NCBI RefSeq assembly: GCF_003150675.1
Contig: NZ_QGGB01000006.1
Span: 186,001 to 250,000, forward strand
Length of the DNA: 64,000 nucleotides
Direction of reading: 5' to 3'
Source: Rhodohalobacter mucosus
GTDB taxonomy: Bacteria > Bacteroidota > Rhodothermia > Balneolales > Balneolaceae
Below are positions 45,765-53,053 of this stretch, piece by piece. The stretch's first letter is position 1. Each line of letters begins with the position of its first letter. A program made the translations under genes and the position numbers. A model generated the notes under the pieces. That model made no database searches. It was given only the letters and a program-made list of their open reading frames with translations, and was not told the origin of the DNA.

Positions 45765-48218
45765 ATGAAACATCCAGAAAAAAAATCTAACCAATTAAGC
45801 AGCTTTAAAGGCGTACTTCTGCTGCCGGTCAGCCTGATGCTGATTCTTCTGAGCTCCTGCTCGGAGAACGGCACCTCGGTGGAACCGCCGGCTAATACTG
45901 AAGATGTCGATGAATTCCTGCAGGGACTCCCTTCATGGAGTCAGTTCTCTCCACCGGGACAATCCCAGCCCCCAACCGAAACCGGTGAATCGCAGACCGA
46001 AGAAGATGTGGTCCTGGATGTGGAGGTGATTAACGATGAGGGAGAGATCGAGCTGCTGGAAGATGTGACCTACTCCTGCCAGGTGCAGCCCTTTACCCTT
46101 ACCGAGAACCCTCAGCAGATCGCCATGTACTCACCCGACCGTGAGATTCTTTATGCAGGCGGACTCATCCAGGGCAAGAGCCATCGCGACGGCCTCGGCA
46201 GCCTTCTGCCGCTGCCTATTTCCGAGCGTGCACCGATAAACGTATCCATACCCGGTTTGGCCAATGATGACAATTTCCGTACGGTAGATAACCCGAGTCA
46301 GGCAGCTGTTGATCAGGCGATCGGTTCCATGATCGGCGGGGCCACGGCCAGCGGTTTGTCCACGCCCAGTTCCATCAGTTTCAAAATGGAGACCTACCAC
46401 AGCGAGAAGCAGTCGGCCCTGCAGATGGGTTTGTCGGGGAATTATCTTGGGTTTGAGGCATCCGCCAGCGGAAGCATCGACCGTAAGCGATCTGAAAAAA
46501 CGGTAACCGCCCAGTTCTACCAGAAGATGTATGAAGTGGTGGTGGAGGCCCCGCAGAGTCCGGGCGACTTTTTCAGTGATGAATTTACCGAAGCCAAACT
46601 TCAGCAGCAGATTGATCAGGGCCGCATCGGTCCGGATAACCTGCCTGTGTATGTGTCCAATATCGTGTACGGACGTATGATGATGTTCTCGATCACCTCC
46701 ACGGCCAGCGAGGACGACATCCGCGCCACTCTGCAGGCGGGCTACAACTCGATTGGAGGCAGCGTGGAAACGAATCTCAGCGCAAAGCAGAAAGCGATCC
46801 TGCAGGAGTCAAAGATCAAGATCACCTCGATTGGCGGTGACGCTGAGGCCACCCTGGCCATGATCCGGACCGGCGATTGGTCGCAATATTTTACCAACAA
46901 TGCACCGCTGTCAAGCGCCGCACCCATGAGCTATACATTCCGCAACCTGGGCGACAACAGCATTGCCAGCGTAACCGAGACTACCGAATACAATATCCGC
47001 GACTGCACAGCGCGTCAGGCTACACCCGGCACGTTCAGTTTTCTGGATGCTCAGAACCTGTCTCTGCCGGTAACAGCTCCGGCCAAGGTGTTGACAGGGG
47101 ATGTGAACGGCGACGGCAACCAGGATCTCATCTATAACCATGTTAGCGCCAATTCCAATGAAACAGCGGTAGCCTTTTCCAACGGTGACGGCACCTTTAC
47201 GATGAGTACGCCGGTTTCGCACAGTGAAACGCCGGCCAACGGCTGGAGCCAGTATGTGGTGAAGGTGGGCGACTTCAATAACGACGGGTCGGACGACCTG
47301 GCCTGGGGCCGCATCATCAACACCAACACCACCTACATCGGACTGTCTAACGGCGATGGTACCTTTGAGGAGATGCCCGTATTTACACGAACAGGCAACT
47401 GGGGTACCGATTACCGCTTTGAGGTTGGGAATGTTGACGGCAACGATGGTGATGACCTGGTCTGGAATGTACTGGTCAACACCAACAGAACCTATGTTAC
47501 GTTTTCAAATGGCGACGGAACGTTTGGAATCGGGAATTCTCAACCGACAGCCGGAACGTTTCAGGATCATCCTCAAACCGGCTGGAGCGAAACCACATAC
47601 GACTGGTCTGTGGCCGATATCAATGGGGATGGCCGCGACGACATCGTTTGGTTTTCACAGGGTATCAATTCCTCAAATGTCTGGGTAGCCGAAACGGTCA
47701 GCGATCAGCTGGGGTCTGTATTCAGCTTCAGCAGTCTTTTCAGGCCCGGTGTAAACGGATGGACGGACTACAGAACAATCGTTGGGAATATCGACGGGAA
47801 GGAAGGTGCAGACCTGGTGTGGATCAATCCAAATGGCACGGATGCAAGTCCTATTCACAAAAACCTGAGCACGGGAAGAAGCCAGCCATATGAAAAAGGT
47901 CCACTACAGTGGTTGTACCGCGATGGAGGCCCTTTTCCATGGCAAAACAGGCTTTTGGATGTGAACGGTGACGGGCGGAAAGACCTGCTGGCCACTTCAC
48001 TGGAAACCGTAAATCACATGGTGGTCGGGCTTGGGAAAGAGGATGGTAATTTTGATTTCTCACGCGTCAGCCAGGATCATCCTGCAAGCGATCAATGGGC
48101 ACAGTTTAAAATCCTGACCGGTGACGTAAACGGCGACTCGCGCGATGATGTGATTTTTGTTAACGCGGATGCCACCAACACGGTCTATGTGGGACTGGCC
48201 AGGAGCAGCGCACAGTAA
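45765..48218 (+). CDS. Cytolysin-fold lipoprotein 3, seven FG-GAP/VCBS repeats
   Basis: The 817-residue lipoprotein has Cys32 (LLSSC). The cytolysin core (~100-420) shows EILYAGGLIQGKS, ISERAPINVSIPGL, MEAPQ-type strand VVVEAPQSPGDFF, YVSNIVYGRMMMFSITS, the hinge-type IGGDAE, PMSYTFRN and TTEYNIRDC. From ~430 on there are seven FG-GAP/VCBS repeats with calcium-loop motifs such as DVNGDGNQDL, DFNNDGSDDLAW and DINGDGRDDIVW, predicting an integrin-alpha-like seven-bladed propeller. No cholesterol-binding domain. Its core is nearly the same as in protein 4, which points to a recent duplication. Confidence 0.8.
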   Translation: MKHPEKKSNQLSSFKGVLLLPVSLMLILLSSCSENGTSVEPPANTEDVDEFLQGLPSWSQFSPPGQSQPPTETGESQTEEDVVLDVEVINDEGEIELLEDVTYSCQVQPFTLTENPQQIAMYSPDREILYAGGLIQGKSHRDGLGSLLPLPISERAPINVSIPGLANDDNFRTVDNPSQAAVDQAIGSMIGGATASGLSTPSSISFKMETYHSEKQSALQMGLSGNYLGFEASASGSIDRKRSEKTVTAQFYQKMYEVVVEAPQSPGDFFSDEFTEAKLQQQIDQGRIGPDNLPVYVSNIVYGRMMMFSITSTASEDDIRATLQAGYNSIGGSVETNLSAKQKAILQESKIKITSIGGDAEATLAMIRTGDWSQYFTNNAPLSSAAPMSYTFRNLGDNSIASVTETTEYNIRDCTARQATPGTFSFLDAQNLSLPVTAPAKVLTGDVNGDGNQDLIYNHVSANSNETAVAFSNGDGTFTMSTPVSHSETPANGWSQYVVKVGDFNNDGSDDLAWGRIINTNTTYIGLSNGDGTFEEMPVFTRTGNWGTDYRFEVGNVDGNDGDDLVWNVLVNTNRTYVTFSNGDGTFGIGNSQPTAGTFQDHPQTGWSETTYDWSVADINGDGRDDIVWFSQGINSSNVWVAETVSDQLGSVFSFSSLFRPGVNGWTDYRTIVGNIDGKEGADLVWINPNGTDASPIHKNLSTGRSQPYEKGPLQWLYRDGGPFPWQNRLLDVNGDGRKDLLATSLETVNHMVVGLGKEDGNFDFSRVSQDHPASDQWAQFKILTGDVNGDSRDDVIFVNADATNTVYVGLARSSAQ

Positions 48219-48271
48219 ACCATAAGCGTTCATATCTGAACTAACCGTAAAGAACAATTCGTCAAGACAGC

Positions 48272-48314
48272 AAGGTGCTTTTGGTGATGGGAACATCGCC
48301 GGAAGCACCTTTTA
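48272..48314 (+). terminator. Shared cytolysin-family terminator, copy 3
   Basis: AAGGTGCTTTTGGTGATG / CATCGCCGGAAGCACCTT around GGAA, the same stem as at 41027. The T-run is shorter (TTTTATT). Confidence 0.88.
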
Positions 48315-48315
48315 T

Positions 48316-48551
48316 TGTTTACCGCACCCCGAAGGGATCCCTATGGGAGAGGCGCTAAGGTAAGGGCGTGAAAAAGTATTGCCACAGAGGGCACGGAAGG
48401 ATTTGTTTGTCTGCGCTTAACTTGCCTATGTATTTCCGTTTACCCTGATGTGATATACTAAAAAAACTTCCTGGAAACCTCGATTTGTAAATAAAAGTGA
48501 TTGACATACTCCGTGCCCTCAGTGGCAATACTTCTCCGCGTCTCTGATGTG
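48316..48551. repeat. CGCAGAGGC/GCCACAGAGG repeat block with half palindrome
   Basis: The block starts TTTACCGCACCCCGAAGGGA, continues GGATCCCTATGGGAGAGGCG and ATTGCCACAGAGGGCACGGA, and ends CCGTGCCCTCAGTGGCAATA. The GCCACAGAGGGCACGG and CCGTGCCCTCAGTGGC arms are near-perfect inverted repeats. Confidence 0.65.
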
Positions 48552-48600
48552 AAAAATTTTTTCGCCGGGGTACCCATCTTTTTGCGCGTACAGTCACAGA
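48552..48600 (+). promoter_or_regulatory. Conserved upstream element, copy 4 of 5
   Basis: AAATTTTTTCGCC and CCATCTTTTTGCGCGTACAG. GCGCG ends 49 nt before the ATG at 48637. Confidence 0.65.
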
Positions 48601-48636
48601 TACCAACTAACTAACCTTCAGAAACCTGTTACAATC

Positions 48637-51108
48637 ATGAATTACCAAAGAAAAAGACCTTCCTGTTCAATCAAGCTGAGAGGCGTACTCCTGCTGCCGG
48701 TCAGCCTGATGCTGTTTCTGCTGAGCTCCTGCTCGGAAAACGGCACCTCTGTGGAACCGCCCGCTAATACCGAAGATGTTGATAATTTTCTGCAGGGGCT
48801 TCCTTCGTGGAACCAGTTCGCGCCCCCGGGGCAAACACAGCCGCCTACAGCAGTCGGCGAAGCGCAAGCCGAGGAGGACGAGATACTCGATGTGGAAGTG
48901 ATCAATGAAGATGGATCCCTCGACATGCTGGAAAACGTGACCTACTCCTGCCAGGTGCAGCCGTTTACCCTTACCGACAACCCGCAACAGATCGCCATGT
49001 ATTCGCCCGACCGTGAGATTCTATATGCAGGTGGTCTCATCCAGGGCAAGAGCCACCGCGATGGATTGGGCAGTCTTTTAGGTCTTCCCATATCAGAACG
49101 GGCTCCGATCAATGTGTCGATACCCGGACTGGCTAACGACGACAACTTCCGTACGGTGGACATTCCCAATCAGGCTACTGTAGACCAGGCCATTGGCTCC
49201 ATGATCGGCAGCGCCACGGCCAGCGGACTGTCCACGCCCAGCTCTATAAGTTTCAAGATGGAGACCTATCACAGCGAGAAGCAGTCGGCCCTGCAGATGG
49301 GACTCTCGGGCAACTATCTCGGATTTGAGGGCTCCGCCAGCGGTAGCATTGACCGCAAGCGTTCGGAGACCACGGTGACGGCACAGTTCTATCAGAAAAT
49401 GTTTGAAGTAGTGGTGGAAGCTCCGCAGAGTCCCGGTGATTTTTTCAGCGAGGAGTTTACCGAGCAGAAGCTGCAGCAGCAGATTGCACAGGGGCGAATC
49501 GGCCCTGACAACCTGCCGGTCTACGTATCCAACATCGTATATGGACGCATGATGATGTTTTCTATTACCTCCACGGCCAGTGAGGATGACATCCGAGCCA
49601 CCCTGCAGGCAGGCTACAACTCGATCGGCGGCAGCGTGGAAGTGAACCTGGATGCCAGGCAGAAAACCATTCTTCAGGAGTCGAAGATCAAGATCACCTC
49701 TATTGGAGGCGATGCCGAGGCCACTCTTGCGATGATCCGTACGGGCGACTGGTCGCAGTACTTTACCAACAACGCACCACTTTCAAGCGCCGCGCCGATG
49801 AGCTACACGTTCCGCAATCTGGGCGACGGCAGTATTGCCAGCGTCACGGAGACCACTGAGTACAACATACGCACTTGTGTGGCCAAGCAAGCCACGCCCG
49901 GTACGTTTGACCTTCTTACAGCGCAGGACCTCTCTCTGCCCATATCGGTACCGGCACAGGTGTTGACAGGTGATGTGAACGGCGACGGTAGCCAGGACCT
50001 GATTTACAATCACGTAAGCGCCAATGCCAATGAAACGGTGGTGGCTTTCTCCAACGGCAACGGCACCTTTACGATGGGCACGCCGGTCTCACACAGCGCT
50101 ACGCCGGCTGACGGCTGGAGCCAGTATGTGGTGAAGGTGGGCGATTTTAACAACGACGGATCAGATGACCTGGCCTGGGGCCGTGTAAATGTCACCAACA
50201 CCACCTATATCGGCCTCTCGAACGGCGACGGGACCTTTGAAGAGATGCCCATGTTTACCCGCGAGGGCAGCGGTTGGGGAACACGTTATCTTTTTGATGT
50301 CGGCGATATAGACGGTAAAGATGGAGACGACCTGGTATGGAACACGATCAACACCACAAACCGCACCTATGTAAGCTTTTCCAACGGAGACGGAACCTAT
50401 GGTATCAATAATTTTGGGGCTACTGATCAAAAATGGAATGACCATCCGATTGTAACCTCAGCCTGGGCTCCCTACCGTTGGCGAATAGCGGATTTCAACG
50501 GGGATGGCCGTGATGATTTGATCTGGCACAAAGAGGGGGTTACCGGATCTTCCGGCCACCGCGTTCACTTTGCCGAATCAAAGCGGGATGATGAGGGGAA
50601 TATTTTTGACTTCCCCGCCGTATTTGACAGGGGAACCGCCGGATGGGCCCCTTATGAAATCCTGATTGGCGATGTTGATGGCAATGCAGGAGCTGATCTG
50701 GTCTGGACAAAATCCAATAATGAGGGTCAGCGCCCGGTCTTGCATTTGGATCTGTCAACCGGAGGCAGCCCTGTACTTGTGGAAGGCGGACCCGCTCAAG
50801 CCCCTCCGGGAACAGAAGTAGCGCAGGACTACGAAAGCCGTCTGCTGGATGTAAATGGCGACGGACGAAAGGATGTGATCTTCAACCGGATGGGCCCGGT
50901 AAACAGAAGTTACGTTGGTCTAGGAAGCAATGATGGTGATTTTGACTTCTCACGCGTCAGCCAGGATCATCCTGCAGCCGATCAGTGGGCGCAGTTCGAA
51001 ATCCTTACGGGTGATGTGAACGGTGATAATCGTGAGGATATAATTTACGTCAACGCCGATGCCACCAACCGGGTGTATGTAGGTTTAGCGAGGGGCAGCG
51101 TTCAGTAA
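48637..51108 (+). CDS. Cytolysin-fold lipoprotein 4, seven FG-GAP/VCBS repeats
   Basis: The 823-residue paralogue of protein 3 has Cys32 (LLSSC) and the same core motifs (EILYAGGLIQGKS, YVSNIVYGRMMMFSITS, IGGDAE, PMSYTFRN, TTEYNIRTC). Over the first ~590 residues the two proteins differ by scattered single changes. The last repeats diverge much more; for example, the segment after GDGTYGI shares little until KRDDEGNIFDF. Seven FG-GAP motifs run from DVNGDGSQDLIY to DVNGDNREDIIY. The divergence is focused on the outer propeller blades, consistent with change in binding specificity. Confidence 0.8.
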   Translation: MNYQRKRPSCSIKLRGVLLLPVSLMLFLLSSCSENGTSVEPPANTEDVDNFLQGLPSWNQFAPPGQTQPPTAVGEAQAEEDEILDVEVINEDGSLDMLENVTYSCQVQPFTLTDNPQQIAMYSPDREILYAGGLIQGKSHRDGLGSLLGLPISERAPINVSIPGLANDDNFRTVDIPNQATVDQAIGSMIGSATASGLSTPSSISFKMETYHSEKQSALQMGLSGNYLGFEGSASGSIDRKRSETTVTAQFYQKMFEVVVEAPQSPGDFFSEEFTEQKLQQQIAQGRIGPDNLPVYVSNIVYGRMMMFSITSTASEDDIRATLQAGYNSIGGSVEVNLDARQKTILQESKIKITSIGGDAEATLAMIRTGDWSQYFTNNAPLSSAAPMSYTFRNLGDGSIASVTETTEYNIRTCVAKQATPGTFDLLTAQDLSLPISVPAQVLTGDVNGDGSQDLIYNHVSANANETVVAFSNGNGTFTMGTPVSHSATPADGWSQYVVKVGDFNNDGSDDLAWGRVNVTNTTYIGLSNGDGTFEEMPMFTREGSGWGTRYLFDVGDIDGKDGDDLVWNTINTTNRTYVSFSNGDGTYGINNFGATDQKWNDHPIVTSAWAPYRWRIADFNGDGRDDLIWHKEGVTGSSGHRVHFAESKRDDEGNIFDFPAVFDRGTAGWAPYEILIGDVDGNAGADLVWTKSNNEGQRPVLHLDLSTGGSPVLVEGGPAQAPPGTEVAQDYESRLLDVNGDGRKDVIFNRMGPVNRSYVGLGSNDGDFDFSRVSQDHPAADQWAQFEILTGDVNGDNREDIIYVNADATNRVYVGLARGSVQ

Positions 51109-51157
51109 GTGAGGTACGCACGGTAACTGAACAATAATTTTATGTTTGGTCAAGACA

Positions 51158-51201
51158 GGGTGCTTTTGGTGGTGGGAACATCACCGGAAGCACCTTTTTT
51201 T
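51158..51201 (+). terminator. Shared cytolysin-family terminator, copy 4
   Basis: GGGTGCTTTTGGTGGTG pairs with CATCACCGGAAGCACC, then seven Ts. Base changes relative to the other three copies keep the stem paired (GTGGTG with CATCAC). Confidence 0.9.
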
Positions 51202-51202
51202 G

Positions 51203-51390
51203 TTCACTGCACCCCGAAGGGATCCCTATGGGAGAGGTGCTTAGGGTGCAGAGAAGGTTTGCCACAGAGGACGCGGAGTTTATTCTGTTCTCTTATTTAC
51301 AAATCAAGATATCCTACACCATTTTCCGTGCCTCTGTGTTTACCAAAACCTTTGCGTTTTCCGCGCCTTTGCGGTTAAAAATTTCTCTGA
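51203..51390. repeat. CGCAGAGGC/GCCACAGAGG repeat block with half palindrome
   Basis: It starts CTGCACCCCGAAGGGATCCC, contains TTTGCCACAGAGGACGCGGA, and ends CCGTGCCTCTGTGTTTACC and CGCGCCTTTGCGGTTAAAA. Confidence 0.6.
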
Positions 51391-51396
51391 TTCGAA

Positions 51397-51825
51397 TTAC
51401 CTGTTTATTTCAGCTTCGACACGGGAGCTCCAGGGGCAAAAGCGGCCAACCTGGTCGACCCAGTAGTCCAGGTTTTGCTCCACGAAGGAGGGCCGCCCGT
51501 CGCAGACTTCAACGGATATCGAGACAAGGTCCCATTGGTTTTCAACAAAGTGCCAGCTCCAGTTGCCATTATAATCCACCTGACCTCTCTCAATGGGTCC
51601 GTTGATGTGCATTGTCCTTTCAGCAAAAGGTTTTTGAAGCTCCTCTTCCACTTTGGCGATAACCTCTTCGTCTGACGTCTGTGCCACAAACGTATAGTTT
51701 ATGTCCGCACTTTCATGGGTAAACCGGTAAAAGCGTGTATCGTCCTCGCTTTCGGTACCGCAAGAGATCAGCAACGAGGTAAGAAGAATGATTGCGAAAC
51801 TAAATAGGCGATTTGAAAATGTCAT
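51397..51825 (-). CDS. BP74-like domain lipoprotein
   Basis: The 142-residue lipoprotein has Cys22 (LTSLLISC) and a single small domain: RFYRFTHESADINYTFVAQT, MHINGPIERGQVDYNGNWSW, SISVEVCDGRPSFVEQNLDY and a C-terminal RFCPWSSRVEAEI. The EVCD and CPWSSR pieces resemble the N-terminal domain of BP74-type proteins, some of which are annotated as calmodulin-binding. Function unknown. The start at 51825 gives the lipoprotein signal. It converges on cytolysin-like gene 4. Confidence 0.6.
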   Translation of the reverse strand: MTFSNRLFSFAIILLTSLLISCGTESEDDTRFYRFTHESADINYTFVAQTSDEEVIAKVEEELQKPFAERTMHINGPIERGQVDYNGNWSWHFVENQWDLVSISVEVCDGRPSFVEQNLDYWVDQVGRFCPWSSRVEAEINR

Positions 51826-51925
51826 CCTGAATGGATGTTGATTTGCAATTATGTATGTACAATGCAAACGGCTGAGAAATCTGCATATTCTATCCGGATT
51901 GAATAGTAAGGGGGTAGCCAACCAA

Positions 51926-52084
51926 TAGTATCGGGGCGGAGAACGCAGAGTGTCTTTGGCAGCCACAGAGGGCACAGTTTTTTTTATTCCCTTATTTACA
52001 TATCAAAGTACGTTAATCATTTTCAGTGTCCTCTCCCTTCGGGACGTTGGAAAACTGCTCAGCGGCCTCCGCGTCGCTGGGGTG
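51926..52084. repeat. GCCACAGAGG-type repeat block
   Basis: It contains CGGGGCGGAGAACGCAGAG, GCAGCCACAGAGGGCACAG, GTGTCCTCTCCCTTCGGGAC and CTCAGCGGCCTCCGCGTCGC, arranged like the other blocks and leading into a conserved upstream element. It occupies most of the 342-bp spacer 51826-52167. Confidence 0.6.
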
Positions 52085-52125
52085 AAAATTTTTTCGCCGG
52101 AATGTCCTTCTTTTTGCGCGTAAAG
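52085..52125 (+). promoter_or_regulatory. Conserved upstream element, copy 5 of 5
   Basis: AAATTTTTTCGCC and CCTTCTTTTTGCGCGTAAAG. GCGCG ends 48 nt before the ATG at 52168. This copy precedes a broken barrel gene, not a cytolysin-like gene. Confidence 0.65.
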
Positions 52126-52167
52126 GTGTGGTATTAAAACTTCACCTTATAACGAACCAATTCTAAA

Positions 52168-52804
52168 ATGACCATTTCAAAATCCATGGTTTGGGACTTC
52201 AGCAAACCAATGACTCAGATAAAAAAATCAACAGTTCTGATCTCATCCGCTTTCCTGTTGCTGATCACTATTTTCCCTGCCCTTGCTGCGGCACAGGAGC
52301 TGCCTGAAGACCTCTCTTTTTCGGTCGGGATAGGCTGGCGGACTGGCGCCGGAGTTTACACTGGGCGATTCTGATGACTCGGGAACTGCAATCATGGCAT
52401 TCGGTGAGCTGCATTATAGGCAGATTATCGGCCAGCTCTCTTTTACCTCCATAATGGGAGAGACAATCGGAAACTTTTATACATTGGATAACGCATATGC
52501 CATTCATGGTTCGCTGGGATACAGCATCGCGGTTTCCGACCGGATTGAGGTCCCCGTTATGGCAACACTTGGCGGTATGTTTATCGGTTACACAACCGCT
52601 CCGGTTTTTGGTTCACCGGGAGGAAACTCTTTTTCTGACGGCAATGTGCAGATCGGGGCGACAATCGCGCCCAGATACGCCATAACCGATCAGTTTTCCA
52701 TTTTTGCATCACTGCGGTACATGCAGGGAGTGGTAACGGCTGATGAAAGCGAGCAGATCGACCTGATGAAAGCAGCAGCAGGTGTCCGGTTTACCCTGTT
52801 TTAA
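52168..52804 (+). pseudogene. Frameshifted small outer-membrane beta-barrel protein
   Basis: The first part (52168-52374) encodes MTISKSMVW, then MTQIKK and a signal peptide ending IFPALAAAQ, then barrel-like SFSVGIG, and stops early. The +1 frame carries on with GGLAPEFTLGDSDDSGTAIM and continues without a stop to 52804 as FGELHYRQIIGQLSFTS... ending VRFTLF, a typical barrel C terminus. The switch lies between about 52331 and 52360. It is either a real one-base frameshift or an assembly error. The intact product would be about 210 residues. It shares the upstream element of the cytolysin-like genes. Confidence 0.7.
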
Positions 52805-52825
52805 TAGTGCATTAAAAGAGAATGT

Positions 52826-52980
52826 AACCGCAGAAACGCAGGGGTTACTGAGTTTTTTGCCACAGTGGTACGGATGATGAATGGGGATACCTCGAAATGT
52901 TTAGAAGTGAACAGAAGAACCCCAGTGCTTCAGTGGCAGACCTTCTCTGCGGCCTTTGCGCCTCAGCGGTTTTAAAATTC
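52826..52980. repeat. CGCAGAGGC-type repeat
   Basis: It contains AACCGCAGAAACGCAGGGGT, TTGCCACAGTGGTACGGATG, AGTGCTTCAGTGGCAGACC and CTCTGCGGCCTTTGCGCCTC, a degenerate copy of the family filling the spacer 52805-53053. Confidence 0.5.
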
Positions 52981-53053
52981 CTTTTACCCTCAGGATATTT
53001 GTGATTGACAACCGATTGACTTAAAATTAAGTAGTATTTAATCAATTGGTTTC

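Noticed and set aside
39066..51108. The cytolysin-like proteins as ordinary SusD-like or plain adhesin lipoproteins
   Set aside because: The ordered CDC motifs (PGNLL, QLAL strand, YVSSVTYGR, GGDA, PLSY, TEY) in all four are better explained by the thiol-activated cytolysin family.
38791..52980. Insertion sequence remnants around the cytolysin genes
   Set aside because: The palindromic repeats are abundant, but no transposase fragment or target-site duplication pattern was found.
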